Part shown: piece after piece, positions 45,547-56,811 of the stretch
Layout of the letters: the number at the start of each line of letters is the position of its first letter
Position numbering within the stretch: position 1 is the first letter of the stretch
NCBI GenBank assembly: GCA_020629035.1
Contig: JAHDEC010000003.1
Span: 1 to 64,000 of the forward strand
Direction of reading: 5' to 3'
Source of the DNA: Saprospiraceae bacterium
GTDB taxonomy: Bacteria > Bacteroidota > Bacteroidia > Chitinophagales > Saprospiraceae
Length of the DNA: 64,000 bases
Notes under the pieces: generated by a model
Seen by the model: only the letters and a program-made list of their open reading frames with translations
Told to the model about the DNA's origin: nothing
Databases searched by the model: none
Position numbers and translations under genes: made by a program

Positions 45547-46374
45547 ATGAAAAGCACATACTTTTTAGAGTCTACTGATGGTAAGCAATTATACAATGTT
45601 CATTGGCAGAATAATGAACCCATAGGATATGTTTTGATAGTCCATGGCTATGGAGAACATATCGAACGTTATGATGAAGTAGCAAGTTCGTTTAATAAGG
45701 CAGGCTTCTCTGTATTTGGGTATGATTTCAAAGCCCATGGAAGATCCGAAGGGAAGGATTGTTACATGGTTGATTTCCAAGAATATTTGGATGATTTAGG
45801 AAAGGTGCTTAACTACCTTGCCTTTGATAAGCCATTTTACTTTTACGGACACAGTGTGGGTGCTTTAACAACTATCACTTACTTGCTAAATAACAAGATT
45901 AATGAAGACTTATTTAGGGGCTGTGTTTTTACAGGTCCAGCCCTTAAAATATCTGAAGACCTTTCACCACTTCTACAGAAAATGTCAAGCATAATTGCAG
46001 CTATTGCACCGCGATTTAAAGCAGCAGCACTGCCTGTAGATGGCATTTCAAAGGTGCCGGAAGAACAAGCAAAGTATAAAGAAGATCCATACATATATAG
46101 TGATAAAATTTGTGCCGCACCTGGCTCAGCTATCATAAAAGCCACTAAGAAAATGCAACAATCTTTCGGAGAGGTGAATTTTCCATTTTTAGTTATGCAT
46201 GGAAAAGACGACACCATCATAGAACCAAAAAGTTCAGAAATGTTGTATGAAGGAGCTGCTTCTACCGATAAAGAAATCGTAATGTGGGACAATTTAGCTC
46301 ATGAAATAATGCGTTCATACGAAAAGGAAGCTGTGATTAAGAAAATGACTGATTGGATGCTAGAAAGAATATAA
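45547..46374 (+). CDS. Alpha/beta hydrolase, monoacylglycerol-lipase-like
   Basis: The 275-residue serine hydrolase is of the lysophospholipase / monoacylglycerol lipase type: VHGYGEHIERYDEVASSF, DFKAHGRSEG, nucleophile Ser in GHSVGAL, acid in HGKDDTIIEP, and His in LAHEIMRS. No signal peptide, so cytoplasmic or membrane-associated. Likely substrates are monoacylglycerols or lysolipids. A small membrane protein gene follows 3 bases after the stop. Confidence 0.88.
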   Translation: MKSTYFLESTDGKQLYNVHWQNNEPIGYVLIVHGYGEHIERYDEVASSFNKAGFSVFGYDFKAHGRSEGKDCYMVDFQEYLDDLGKVLNYLAFDKPFYFYGHSVGALTTITYLLNNKINEDLFRGCVFTGPALKISEDLSPLLQKMSSIIAAIAPRFKAAALPVDGISKVPEEQAKYKEDPYIYSDKICAAPGSAIIKATKKMQQSFGEVNFPFLVMHGKDDTIIEPKSSEMLYEGAASTDKEIVMWDNLAHEIMRSYEKEAVIKKMTDWMLERI

Positions 46375-46377
46375 ACT

Positions 46378-46614
46378 ATGAAATTATCAAGTGCAAAATT
46401 TTGGACAAGAGCAATCTTAATCTTTGTAATACTATGGTTCACTATTTTCTTTGTTTTCAATGACCAGATCAAAGAAACCAAGATTTATAAAACAAAAATG
46501 GACGTGCTTACCACTATTCTATCATCAGACAATGCCGGGGACGCCATGAACGATATACAAACAATTATTGATACGAATTACATAAATCCAGCAGAAGAAA
46601 TAGAGGAAAACTAA
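46378..46614 (+). CDS. Small single-span membrane protein of unknown function
   Basis: The 78-residue protein has one hydrophobic helix (about 10-28, TRAILIFVILWFTIFFVF), then a charged segment and an acidic C-terminus (PAEEIEEN). I know no family for it. It begins 3 bases after the hydrolase gene and is probably translated with it. The stop codon lies 3 bases from the end of the convergent ald gene. Confidence 0.6.
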   Translation: MKLSSAKFWTRAILIFVILWFTIFFVFNDQIKETKIYKTKMDVLTTILSSDNAGDAMNDIQTIIDTNYINPAEEIEEN

Positions 46615-46617
46615 TGC

Positions 46618-47847
46618 CTAAAAACTAGAAGTCAGTAGTAAATTGATATCTCGATCCTGGATGGCAAATCTTTTTCCAAGGTATTTATTAGTCAAACATC
46701 CCTTAAAGGTGTAAACTCCATGTCTTATACCTTTATCATAGTATAAAAGTTCACCGATAGATTTAGCATTACAAATTTTCACTAATATTCCAGTAATAAT
46801 ATTCGAGATAGCAACCGAAGCAGTTCTAGGCACTCTCGAAGGAATGTTCGGAACGCAATAATGGACTACTCCATGCTTTTTAAAGGTTGGTTTGTCCAAT
46901 GTCGTCATCTTTGAGGTCTCTATACATCCTCCCTGATCGATACTTACATCAATGATTACTGAACCTTCTTTCATATTTTCAACCATACTCTCCGTGACAT
47001 ATATCGGCGTACGACCTAAGTCACTATGAACCGCTCCAATGACCACATCAGCGCTCATGAGTTGGTAACCTAAATAGACAGGATTAAAAGTTGAGGTATG
47101 CAGTGACTGCCCTACTAAGGACTGAATACGCATTAACTTCGAAATATCATTGTCAAATATCCGAACACTAGCTCCCAACCCTAAGGCAGCCTTAGTGGCA
47201 AATTCACCCACAACTCCAGCACCAAGAATAACGACTTTCGCCGGCGGAACCCCAGAAACACCACCTAATAAAACGCCTCTACCACCACTAGGCGAACTAA
47301 GTAATTCTGAAGCAACATTGATAACACACATGCCGGCTAGTTCGCTCATAACCCGCACTATCGGATAAGCACCATTATCAGCTTGAAGATACTCCATAGC
47401 AATAGCCGTAACTTTTTTCTTTAATAAGGTGCGGATATATTCTTCAGTAATGTAAGGGAGATGCAACGGTGCAATTAAGGTTTGGCCTGGCTTAAAATAT
47501 TCAAGCTCCTCCATGGTTGGAGGTGTTATCTTTACAATGATGTCTGACTCAAAAACTTTTGCACGATCAGTGGCCATTTCCGCTCCTGCTTCCGAAAAAT
47601 CATGATCTGTATAATGCGATTTTATCCCTGCACCATTTTCTACAATAACCCGATGCTCATATCCTAATAATGAACGAATAGAATTAGGTACTAGCGCAAC
47701 TCTATTTTCACTTAAAGTTGTTTCCTTTGGAATGCCTATGGTCACGCTTTGATTGGTTTCCATTACAGCTAGTTTCTCTGCCTGAGTGACATACTGTCCT
47801 TCAGTAAAGAATTTTGAAAAACCAGTTTTACCTTTATTCTCATCCAT
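46618..47847 (-). CDS. ald: Alanine dehydrogenase
   Basis: The 409-residue NAD-dependent enzyme interconverts L-alanine and pyruvate plus ammonium. It shows IGIPKETTLSENRVALVP, the substrate Lys/His region (APLHLPY), the Rossmann motif VVILGAGVVGEFATKAALGLGA and SVIIDVSIDQGGC. The first 34 residues extend beyond the usual 370-residue length. Similar extensions occur in Bacteroidota homologues. The related NAD(P) transhydrogenase alpha subunit is excluded by the DVSIDQGGC segment and the length. Confidence 0.9.
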   Translation of the reverse strand: MDENKGKTGFSKFFTEGQYVTQAEKLAVMETNQSVTIGIPKETTLSENRVALVPNSIRSLLGYEHRVIVENGAGIKSHYTDHDFSEAGAEMATDRAKVFESDIIVKITPPTMEELEYFKPGQTLIAPLHLPYITEEYIRTLLKKKVTAIAMEYLQADNGAYPIVRVMSELAGMCVINVASELLSSPSGGRGVLLGGVSGVPPAKVVILGAGVVGEFATKAALGLGASVRIFDNDISKLMRIQSLVGQSLHTSTFNPVYLGYQLMSADVVIGAVHSDLGRTPIYVTESMVENMKEGSVIIDVSIDQGGCIETSKMTTLDKPTFKKHGVVHYCVPNIPSRVPRTASVAISNIITGILVKICNAKSIGELLYYDKGIRHGVYTFKGCLTNKYLGKRFAIQDRDINLLLTSSF

Positions 47848-47897
47848 ATGTTGAAGTTAATGAACTTATTACAATCTATTGCAAAGTCTTACAAAGC

Positions 47898-48317
47898 TTA
47901 TGAATTGGATAAGCTTACTATCCGTTCTCCATTTTCATTGACTTTAATATCTATCAGAAGATAATCTAAATCTGGGAAATGATCGATCACTAAATTTGGC
48001 CATTCGATACAACAAACTTGATCAGCATAAATGTATTCTTCAATACCAATACCCAGTAACTCATCAATAGTCTCTAAACGGTATAAATCCAAATGAAATA
48101 CCTTAATGTCATCCCCATATTCTTGAACTAAAGAATAACTTGGACTTGAGACCTCATCATTTATATTGAGTGCTTGGCAATAAGCTTTTACAAAGCTAGT
48201 TTTACCCGCTCCTAATTGACCTTGAAGAAATATGTGACTGTCTTTATACTTAGCTAAAATAGAGCTTGCTAGCTCATCCCATGCCTCAATGGTTTCAATC
48301 TTTTTAGTAATATTCAA
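47898..48317 (-). CDS. tsaE: tRNA threonylcarbamoyladenosine biosynthesis ATPase TsaE
   Basis: The 139-residue P-loop ATPase is needed to turn over the TsaBD complex in t6A37 tRNA modification. Walker A is GQLGAGKTSFVKA, the switch region is VSSPSYSLVQEY, and the conserved FHLDLYRLETIDELLGIGIEEY and CCIEWP segments are present. Complete. It lies 50 bases downstream of ald in the ald-distal direction and is transcribed toward it. Confidence 0.95.
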   Translation of the reverse strand: MNITKKIETIEAWDELASSILAKYKDSHIFLQGQLGAGKTSFVKAYCQALNINDEVSSPSYSLVQEYGDDIKVFHLDLYRLETIDELLGIGIEEYIYADQVCCIEWPNLVIDHFPDLDYLLIDIKVNENGERIVSLSNS

Positions 48318-48386
48318 GTCTAGAACTATTAATTAATTTATACATGTAAAAATAGCTGAAAATAAACCTTCTAAGCGCTTTATTTG

Positions 48387-48418
48387 TTAGTTATTACAGC
48401 GTTAAATGTGTATCTTCG
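48387..48418 (+). promoter_or_regulatory. Possible gyrB promoter
   Basis: TTAG (48387-48390), 20 bases, then TATCTTCG (48411-48418) approximates the Bacteroidota consensus, and a TTTG also lies at 48383. The start would be near 48424, about 29 bases before the ATG. Confidence 0.4.
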
Positions 48419-48443
48419 CACTCCTAAGTTAAGACCAAATTAA

Positions 48444-50414
<1,971 letters not shown>

Positions 50415-50481
50415 GGGATAGACTAATAAAACAACAACTATTCTCTGCATGATGCGTTATACAGACAATAGTCTAAATAAC

Positions 50482-50512
50482 TTGAATATCGACTGAGAAT
50501 GCAATACTTTTG
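50482..50512 (+). promoter_or_regulatory. Consensus Bacteroidota promoter of ahcY
   Basis: TTG (50482-50484), 20 bases, then TACTTTTG (50505-50512) fits TTG-N19-21-TAnnTTTG exactly. The predicted start is near 50517, about 19 bases before the ATG at 50536. The best promoter that I see in this window. Confidence 0.65.
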
Positions 50513-50535
50513 CACTCGATTTAAAAACAAATAGA

Positions 50536-51849
50536 ATGATAGGTACAGATCAAACATTAAAACATAAAGTAAAAGATATATCTCTTGCTTCATGGGGAAG
50601 AAAAGAAATGCATTTAGCAGAAGCTGAAATGCCTGGATTAATGTCACTTAGAGAAGAATATGGTGACTCAAAACCATTAGCTGGCGCAAGAATAGCTGGA
50701 TGTCTTCACATGACTATCCAAACAGCAGTACTTATCGAAACATTAATCGAATTAGGGGCTGAGGTAACTTGGTCTTCTTGTAATATATTTTCGACTCAAG
50801 ATCATGCAGCAGCAGCTATTGCAGAAGCTGGAATCCCGGTATATGCCTGGAAAGGAATGAATGAGGAAGAATTTGACTGGTGCATAGAGCAAACATTGTT
50901 TGCTTTTGAAGATGGTAAGCCTTTAAACATGATCTTGGATGATGGAGGTGATTTAACTAACATGGTATTAGACAGATATCCAGAACTGGTTAAAGACATA
51001 AAAGGATTATCTGAAGAAACAACAACAGGTGTTCATAGACTTTACGAAAGAATGAACAATGGAACGCTTCCAATGCCTGCCATTAACATAAACGATTCGG
51101 TTACTAAATCTAAATTTGATAACAAATATGGATGTAAAGAATCTTGTGTAGACGCGATCAGAAGAGCGACGGATGTGATGATGGCTGGAAAAGTAGCAGT
51201 TGTAGCAGGATATGGTGATGTAGGAAAGGGTAGCGCAGCTTCTTTAAAAGGAGCAGGATGTAGAGTAATTGTTTCAGAAATTGATCCAATTTGTGCCCTT
51301 CAAGCTGCTATGGATGGCTTCGAAGTAAAGAAAATGGTTGATGCTGTTAAAGAAGCAAATATCATTGTAACAGCAACAGGAAACAAAGACATCATTAAGG
51401 ATACTCACTTTAAATCTTTAAAAGATAAAACGATAGTTTGTAACATCGGGCACTTTGATAATGAAATCGATATGGCTTGGTTAAACACTAACCACGGAGA
51501 TTCTAAGGTGGAAGTTAAGCCACAAGTGGATATGTATACCATCGATGGTAAAGACATTATTGTACTTGCTGAAGGAAGATTAGTCAACTTAGGTTGTGCA
51601 ACTGGTCACCCATCGTTTGTAATGTCAAACTCATTTACAAATCAGGTATTAGCCCAATTAGAACTATGGCACAATGCAGATAAGTATGAAAACAAAGTAT
51701 ACATGCTTCCTAAACACCTAGACGAAAAAGTTGCAAGATTGCACTTAGCTAAAATAGGTGTAGAACTAGATGAATTAACAGAAGATCAAGCAGAGTATAT
51801 TGGCGTTAAGAAAGAAGGACCTTTCAAGCCAGAATACTACAGATATTAA
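50536..51849 (+). CDS. ahcY: S-adenosylhomocysteine hydrolase
   Basis: This 437-residue NAD-dependent enzyme splits S-adenosylhomocysteine into adenosine and homocysteine in the methyl cycle. It shows [37 protein letters not shown], the NAD loop [28 protein letters not shown], and the C-terminal FKPEYYRY that reaches into the neighbouring subunit. Complete. It has its own promoter and terminator. Confidence 0.97.
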   Translation: MIGTDQTLKHKVKDISLASWGRKEMHLAEAEMPGLMSLREEYGDSKPLAGARIAGCLHMTIQTAVLIETLIELGAEVTWSSCNIFSTQDHAAAAIAEAGIPVYAWKGMNEEEFDWCIEQTLFAFEDGKPLNMILDDGGDLTNMVLDRYPELVKDIKGLSEETTTGVHRLYERMNNGTLPMPAININDSVTKSKFDNKYGCKESCVDAIRRATDVMMAGKVAVVAGYGDVGKGSAASLKGAGCRVIVSEIDPICALQAAMDGFEVKKMVDAVKEANIIVTATGNKDIIKDTHFKSLKDKTIVCNIGHFDNEIDMAWLNTNHGDSKVEVKPQVDMYTIDGKDIIVLAEGRLVNLGCATGHPSFVMSNSFTNQVLAQLELWHNADKYENKVYMLPKHLDEKVARLHLAKIGVELDELTEDQAEYIGVKKEGPFKPEYYRY

Positions 51850-51868
51850 TAGATAAATTTGAATATTT

Positions 51869-51900
51869 AAAAAGCCTATAACATTAGTTGTAGGCTTTTT
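51869..51900. terminator. Terminator after ahcY
   Basis: AAAAAGCCTATAAC (51869-51882) pairs with GTTGTAGGCTTTTT (51887-51900), 14 bp with one mismatch-like wobble and a 4-base loop. The T-run is part of the stem. Confidence 0.75.
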
Positions 51901-51943
51901 AGTTTAACTTCAAGCCAAAATATATCCAGCTAATTATCCACTA

Positions 51944-52435
51944 ATGAGTATACTTTTTTATCTACTTATTACAGCTAGCATGCATGATATCCACTTGTCT
52001 ATGACCCAAGTGGAATACAATGAAGAAGCCCGGACCTTAGAAGTAATGACCAGTATATTTTTAGATGATTTAGAATATACTTTCGAGGATCAAGGCTATG
52101 GTAAACAGCATCTATGCACCAAATTAGAAAGGGACAGTGCAGAACATGTCCTTGTTGATTATCTGTCGGATCACATCAGCTTCAGAGTAAATGGAGAGGA
52201 TAAGTATTGGCAGTTTATAGGCAAGGAAATATCCCCAGATTTAGCATCCGTTTATTGTTATTTAGAACTCGTAGATCTTGAGCCTTTAGAAAGTATAGAA
52301 ATTAAGCAAACAACTTTATTTGAAAAGTATGATGATCAGCAAAGTATCATACATTTTAAAGGTCCTGCAAACAAGCAAGAATACATCATTTTAGATAGGC
52401 GAAATCTCAGTAAAATTATAAACCTAGATAAGTAA
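51944..52435 (+). CDS. DUF6702-family protein
   Basis: This 163-residue protein has a short hydrophobic N-terminus ([12 protein letters not shown], a weak signal peptide) followed by the family start [31 protein letters not shown]. The body is beta-rich, with [36 protein letters not shown] near the C-terminus. The DUF6702 family in Bacteroidota is exported and of unknown function. Its stop codon TAA is followed directly by the yidD reading frame, with no spacing. Confidence 0.8.
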   Translation: MSILFYLLITASMHDIHLSMTQVEYNEEARTLEVMTSIFLDDLEYTFEDQGYGKQHLCTKLERDSAEHVLVDYLSDHISFRVNGEDKYWQFIGKEISPDLASVYCYLELVDLEPLESIEIKQTTLFEKYDDQQSIIHFKGPANKQEYIILDRRNLSKIINLDK

Positions 52436-52677
52436 TTATCAAGTACTTAAAATACATATTAATACTGCCTATCCGCTGTTATCAATGGTTCATTTCCCCA
52501 TTATTACCTGATTCATGCAGATATTATCCGACTTGCTCAGAGTACATGATTCTAGCTATTCAAGAATGGGGCTTTTTTAAAGGTTTTTATCTTGGTCTTA
52601 AAAGAATCATTCGCTGCAACCCGTGGGGTGGGCATGGACATGATCCAGTTCCTAAAAAGGATGAAGTGGATGCTTAA
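52435..52677 (+). CDS. yidD: YidD membrane protein insertion efficiency factor, non-ATG start
   Basis: The frame open from 52432 to the TAA at 52675 encodes an unmistakable Yid[35 protein letters not shown], then [27 protein letters not shown], with the three conserved Cys. YidD aids YidC/Sec membrane insertion at the inner membrane. There is no ATG, GTG or TTG where translation should begin. The likely start is ATT at 52435 (overlapping the upstream stop as TAATT) or ATC at 52438, giving about 80 residues. A CTG at 52465 would remove the amphipathic N-terminus. Confidence 0.85.
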   Translation: MIKYLKYILILPIRCYQWFISPLLPDSCRYYPTCSEYMILAIQEWGFFKGFYLGLKRIIRCNPWGGHGHDPVPKKDEVDA

Positions 52678-52728
52678 GTAAACCTCGCTTCTTAAATTTC
52701 TGGTTATATTTATCAGACAAACAATCAT

Positions 52729-53931
52729 TTGAAAAAGAAAATATTCATAGCACTTTTGCTCGGTCTTGTCTTAGGCGCAATTTATTTATATCCAAAATTA
52801 GTTAGGCTAAATAAGGTTAATCACTTGTTTGATCAAGAAGTGATTTTAGATAATTTTCAGCACATGGAAAGCATTTTTCCGGTCAGTGAAATAAGTGCCT
52901 CAAGTAAGCCACTTATACTGGCTGAAAACCTTAACTACACCTTACCTGAAGTGTTTGATTTTTCTGGAGAATCTATAGTCACTGAAGAGTTTTTAAAAGA
53001 TACTGAAAATGAAGGATTACTAATTATCCATAAAGATACGATCGTGTATGAAGGCTATGATTTAGGCCTAGATGAGGATGAGACCCATATTTCTTGGTCT
53101 GTTTCTAAATCATTTGTGGCTACTTTAATCGGCGTGATGGTTGAGCAGGGAAAGATCGAACTGGATAAAAAAGTGCCTGATTACTTACCTAACTTTAAAG
53201 GTTCTGCCTACGAAGACGTAAGTGTTAAGCACCTTTTAAACATGAGTTCAGGCGTCGCATTCAATGAGAATTACGGAGACTTTTATTCGGATATTAATCG
53301 CTTTGGACGATCATTTGCTATGGGTACTTCACTGGAAAGTTTTGCCTTGTCTTTGAGGAAAGATAAATTGCCAGGAAGCTATAATCACTATGTGAGCATT
53401 GACACCCAGGTTTTAGGATTAATTTTAGCCGCAGTCTCAGGAAAATCAGTCACGGAGTTAACACAAAAATACATTTGGGAACCAGCAGGGATGGAAGATA
53501 ATGCGTCGTGGATTATCGACAATACAGGCATGGAAGTGGTGCTTGGCGGCCTGAATGCTACCTTGAGAGATTTTAGTAAATTAGGCTTAATCTACCTGCA
53601 TGATGGACAACTAAATGGTCATCAAATAGTGAGTCCAAAATGGATTCAAGATGCCACAACGCCCGATGCTAAACATCTTGAAGCAAACCAATTAAAATAC
53701 TCAAGCAATCCATATGGCTATGCCTACCAATGGTGGTTACCAAGAAATCCTGCCAACGATTTTTTTGCCAATGGCATTTACAGTCAATACATATACATAA
53801 ATAGAGATGCAGATTTGGTAATTGCTAAATTATCCGGCGATTACAAATTTAAAAAGGGCCGAAAATCAATACGGGATAAGCATTTAGCCTTATTCCAATA
53901 TATAGCGGCTACAATAAATAATGATGGGTAA
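52729..53931 (+). CDS. Serine hydrolase of the beta-lactamase / penicillin-binding superfamily
   Basis: The 400-residue protein has a TTG start just before KKKIFIALLLGLVLGAIYLYPK, a signal anchor. The class C beta-lactamase-like domain (about 85-390) has the Ser124-x-x-Lys127 motif in WSVSKSF, a Tyr motif in SYNHYVSIDTQ, and the family HLLNMSSGVAFNENYGD loop. Members are D-aminopeptidases, esterases or penicillin-binding carboxypeptidases. Resistance to beta-lactams is not implied. The 3' end overlaps the FGE-like gene by 11 bases. Confidence 0.88.
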   Translation: MKKKIFIALLLGLVLGAIYLYPKLVRLNKVNHLFDQEVILDNFQHMESIFPVSEISASSKPLILAENLNYTLPEVFDFSGESIVTEEFLKDTENEGLLIIHKDTIVYEGYDLGLDEDETHISWSVSKSFVATLIGVMVEQGKIELDKKVPDYLPNFKGSAYEDVSVKHLLNMSSGVAFNENYGDFYSDINRFGRSFAMGTSLESFALSLRKDKLPGSYNHYVSIDTQVLGLILAAVSGKSVTELTQKYIWEPAGMEDNASWIIDNTGMEVVLGGLNATLRDFSKLGLIYLHDGQLNGHQIVSPKWIQDATTPDAKHLEANQLKYSSNPYGYAYQWWLPRNPANDFFANGIYSQYIYINRDADLVIAKLSGDYKFKKGRKSIRDKHLALFQYIAATINNDG

Positions 53932-54946
53932 ATATATCCTATTCCCATATGTACTTGCCTGTATATTTAGTTGTCAGTCCAATGTTGAGTCAAACAACAT
54001 TGACCAACAAAATATACAAAACGGGCTGGATGGAATGGTGCTAATTCCCAGTGGAACATTATTTATGGGTGGTAATAATGAGCAAGCTGAAGCTGATGAA
54101 TTTCCTAATAGAATGCTAGAAATACCTGCTTTTTATTTGGATAAATATGAAGTAAGTAACCGCGATTTTGCTCAATTTGTAAAAGCAACAGGCTATCTCA
54201 CCATCGCTGAGCAAGACATAGACTGGTACGAAATGAAAAAGTCCCTGCCCCCAGAAACCAGCAAACCACCTGAAGAAATATTAAAAGCAGGATCACTAGT
54301 GTTTAGCAAAACTCAAACCCCAGTAAACTTAAATAGATCTGATCAATGGTGGACATGGACAATAGGAGCTAATTGGAAAAACCCATATGGACCTGGAAGT
54401 AGTATAGATTCTTTAATGGATCATCCTGTAGTACATATCGCCTGGGATGATGCAGTTGCTTACGCCGAGTGGTTAGGTAAGAGATTGCCCAGTGAAGCAG
54501 AATGGGAGTGGGCTGCTAGAGGCGGAAAGGAACGAAAAATCTACCCCTGGGGAAATGATGACATTAATAACGATCCAAGTTTAGCCAACTTTTGGCAGGG
54601 AATATTTCCGTTTAAAAACACACTTAAGGATGGGTATGAAAAGACAGCACCAGTCGGTAAATTTCCAGCAAATGACTACGGATTATTTGATATGGCCGGC
54701 AATGTCTGGGAATGGTGTTCAGACCTTTATCATCATGAAGCATACAGCCGAGCAATTAATATTCTTGGACCCAGCGAAAGCTTTGATCCATTAGAACCTG
54801 AAGCCACCAAGCGAGTGATGCGTGGAGGTTCTTTTTTGTGCAATGATGATTATTGTTCAGGCTACAGAAATGCTAGGAGAATGAAATCAACTATGGATTC
54901 TGGTTTTAGTCACACCGGTTTTCGTTGTGCTAAAAGCATAAATTAA
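53921..54946 (+). CDS. Lipoprotein formylglycine-generating-enzyme-family protein
   Basis: The 341-residue protein has a lipobox ending IFSC (Cys18), then an FGE-sulfatase (SUMF1) domain: MVLIPSGTLFMGG, DKYEVSNRDFAQFVKATGY, RLPSEAEWEWAARGG, NDYGLFDMAGNVWEWCSDLYH, and VMRGGSFLCNDDYC...GFRCAKS. The Cys pair at 307 and 312 has the x4 spacing of the copper-binding catalytic pair of true FGEs, which the gliding proteins GldJ/GldK lack. It may oxidise Cys to formylglycine in exported sulfatases, but no sulfatase is in the window. Joined to the serine hydrolase gene by an 11-base overlap. Confidence 0.82.
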   Translation: MMGKYILFPYVLACIFSCQSNVESNNIDQQNIQNGLDGMVLIPSGTLFMGGNNEQAEADEFPNRMLEIPAFYLDKYEVSNRDFAQFVKATGYLTIAEQDIDWYEMKKSLPPETSKPPEEILKAGSLVFSKTQTPVNLNRSDQWWTWTIGANWKNPYGPGSSIDSLMDHPVVHIAWDDAVAYAEWLGKRLPSEAEWEWAARGGKERKIYPWGNDDINNDPSLANFWQGIFPFKNTLKDGYEKTAPVGKFPANDYGLFDMAGNVWEWCSDLYHHEAYSRAINILGPSESFDPLEPEATKRVMRGGSFLCNDDYCSGYRNARRMKSTMDSGFSHTGFRCAKSIN

Positions 54947-55608
54947 TAATCATCAGGCGCTGACTGTCTCATACCTTTGCTTTTAAAGTGAAACACTAGT
55001 CCAGCTTGATAAAAATTTTCATTCGTTTTTACAAAATTTTGGTTATAAACAAACATATAGGTTAAGCCTAAGGAGAAATCAAATCTTTTTTGTGTCTCCT
55101 TGTAATACCCAAAAGTAGAGCCCAGGAAATGGCTTGAATTATTATCATTAACTATTTGCTGATTTAGGTATTGTGGTTGCAATATGTAGGCGAAATTGTT
55201 TTGATGCATAGATAAAGGTGCAGAGATGGCAAATCTCAAAGGGTATGTTCCATCATATAATTCATTTCCTCCGAGCACAGATTCTACATCTAATTCAATA
55301 GAACCAGCAAATTTTGAATATTTATCACCCAAGAACTGATACTTTGTAAAGCCCATGACACTGGTATTTGATGAAATGGAAACACCTATATCAAGGTCAT
55401 CTATAATTCCATATTGCACATACGCTCCAAGTTCAGGAAAAGCCGTTAAACCCGGTTGATTAACAGCGACACCGGCAAGACTAGCTTTTGCTCCAATCAT
55501 AGTATTCCCTTTACCCAAGGTTCTTCCTGTTTGATATCGTGTAAATTGTGCGCACGAACTCAAGAATATAAGGCCACAAAGAATAACTAAGTAATTACAA
55601 TAGCGCAT
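54943..55608 (-). CDS. Outer-membrane-associated lipoprotein of unknown function
   Basis: The 221-residue protein has the lipobox LSSC (Cys near 19) and a body of short alternating strands with repeated Gly/Tyr (MIGAKASLAGVAV, GAYVQYGIIDDLDIGVSIS, FDFSLGLTYMFVYNQNF, AGLVFHFKSKG). This suggests a small beta barrel or lipid-anchored beta domain. No family recognised. Convergent with the FGE-like gene, overlapping by 4 bases. Confidence 0.65.
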   Translation of the reverse strand: MRYCNYLVILCGLIFLSSCAQFTRYQTGRTLGKGNTMIGAKASLAGVAVNQPGLTAFPELGAYVQYGIIDDLDIGVSISSNTSVMGFTKYQFLGDKYSKFAGSIELDVESVLGGNELYDGTYPLRFAISAPLSMHQNNFAYILQPQYLNQQIVNDNNSSHFLGSTFGYYKETQKRFDFSLGLTYMFVYNQNFVKTNENFYQAGLVFHFKSKGMRQSAPDDY

Positions 55609-55698
55609 ATTTCAAAGTTTACGCTTTAAAATTACAAAATATCAACTTGAGTTACTTTCGATAAATCCTCAAAGCTTAGACTTAGTCATTTGATGCCT

Positions 55699-55708
55699 AG
55701 AAGCTTCT
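55699..55708. promoter_or_regulatory. Palindrome in the promoter region of the Crp/Fnr gene
   Basis: AGAAGCTTCT is a perfect 10-base palindrome, 21 bases before the ATG at 55730, between a TTTG (55689-55692) and a poor -7 box TATATTTA (55709-55716). It could be an operator for autoregulation. It is not the classical Crp/Fnr half-site, so this is tentative. Confidence 0.3.
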
Positions 55709-55729
55709 TATATTTATTGAAAATTAGGT

Positions 55730-56299
55730 ATGACAGAATTAGAACAATATGTTTCACTTTACTTTGGCATTGGTAATGATTATGTAGGCAAAATTGCGGA
55801 CTTATTTAAGCCAACTAGCTTGGCAAAAAACAATTATTTTACTGAGGTAGGTAAACATTGTCATAAACTTAGTTTTATAAAATCTGGCTATATACGTGTG
55901 TTTGAATATAGAGATGGCAAAGAAATAACGCAATGGATTTCTTCACAAGGAGAATTTGTCACTGACCTATCAAGCATCATATTTAAAACGCCCGCCCGAT
56001 GGAATATACAAGCCATAGAAGATTGTGAACTGTACACTATCTCAGATACAGACTATCGCAATATTCATCAGATTATTCCTGAGTGGCAAATCCTGGAAAA
56101 GCTCTTTATCTCCAAATGCTTTTTAAGCTTAGAAGACCGGGTTTTTTCTTTCATTTCTTTATCCGCCGAAGAGCGATATCAACAGTTATTTAATACCAAG
56201 CCAGATTTATTTAACCACGTACCTTTGCAATATTTAGCATCGATGATGGGTATGTCGCCGGAAACGTTAAGCAGAATACGTAAAAAAATGATTTCTTGA
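55730..56299 (+). CDS. Crp/Fnr-family transcription regulator
   Basis: The 189-residue protein has a cyclic-nucleotide-binding-like jelly roll (about 25-120, KLSFIKSGYIRVFEYRDGKEITQWISSQGEFVTDLSS), a long dimer helix, and a C-terminal winged HTH (about 160-187, VPLQYLASMMGMSPETLSRIRKKM). Fnr-type iron-sulfur Cys are not seen, so the signal is not oxygen by that means. The next gene (SRPBCC) follows after 62 bases and is a plausible co-transcribed or target gene. Confidence 0.88.
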   Translation: MTELEQYVSLYFGIGNDYVGKIADLFKPTSLAKNNYFTEVGKHCHKLSFIKSGYIRVFEYRDGKEITQWISSQGEFVTDLSSIIFKTPARWNIQAIEDCELYTISDTDYRNIHQIIPEWQILEKLFISKCFLSLEDRVFSFISLSAEERYQQLFNTKPDLFNHVPLQYLASMMGMSPETLSRIRKKMIS

Positions 56300-56361
56300 T
56301 AAATGTCAAGAGCTCGTGATTTCAATTGCTTGATATTTGAGTAAAATAAAATACAAGCATT

Positions 56362-56787
56362 ATGAAATTGGAAATTAGAACAAGCATAAACATTAAAGGA
56401 ACACCAAGCGAAATCTGGAAGGCTTTAATAGATACTAAGCAATACCATACTTGGAACCCATTTATTCAATCTTTAGCCGGTGAAATGGTAAAAGGAAATC
56501 AAATAAAGGTGGCGTTAGGCGGCATGAAATTTACACCTTACTTATTGAATGTAGAAGAAAATAAGGAATTAAGATGGTTAGGTAAGTTAGGCTTTACAGG
56601 CGTTTTCGATGGTGAACACTACTTTTTAATTGAGGATTGTGGTGACGGAAGCTGCGATTTTATCCATGGAGAAAAGTTTAAAGGCTTCTTGGTCCGACTC
56701 TTAAAATCCAAATTAGAGGGAGAAACGAAAAATGGATTTATTGCCATGAATAAGGCATTAAAAAGCTATGTAGAAGAAGGTGTGTAA
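56362..56787 (+). CDS. SRPBCC-family lipid/hydrophobic-ligand-binding protein
   Basis: The 141-residue single-domain protein has the START/Bet v1-like fold: SINIKGTPSEIWKALIDTKQYHTWNPFIQSL at the start, then strands KVALGGMKF and LRWLGKLGFTGVFDGEHYFLIED, and a long C-terminal helix. Cytoplasmic. The ligand is unknown. It lies downstream of the Crp/Fnr-type regulator. Confidence 0.82.
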   Translation: MKLEIRTSINIKGTPSEIWKALIDTKQYHTWNPFIQSLAGEMVKGNQIKVALGGMKFTPYLLNVEENKELRWLGKLGFTGVFDGEHYFLIEDCGDGSCDFIHGEKFKGFLVRLLKSKLEGETKNGFIAMNKALKSYVEEGV

Positions 56788-56811
56788 GACTTAAAACAGC
56801 ATTGAGCTAAA

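Noticed and set aside
45879-46292. Minus-strand open frame of 137 codons opposite the alpha/beta hydrolase
   Set aside because: Opposite a hydrolase with a complete catalytic triad; the frame has no recognisable motif.
50417-50475. TAGACTA / TAGTCTA inverted repeat between gyrB and ahcY
   Set aside because: Only 7 bases with a 45-base gap; expected often by chance in AT-rich DNA and no T-run.
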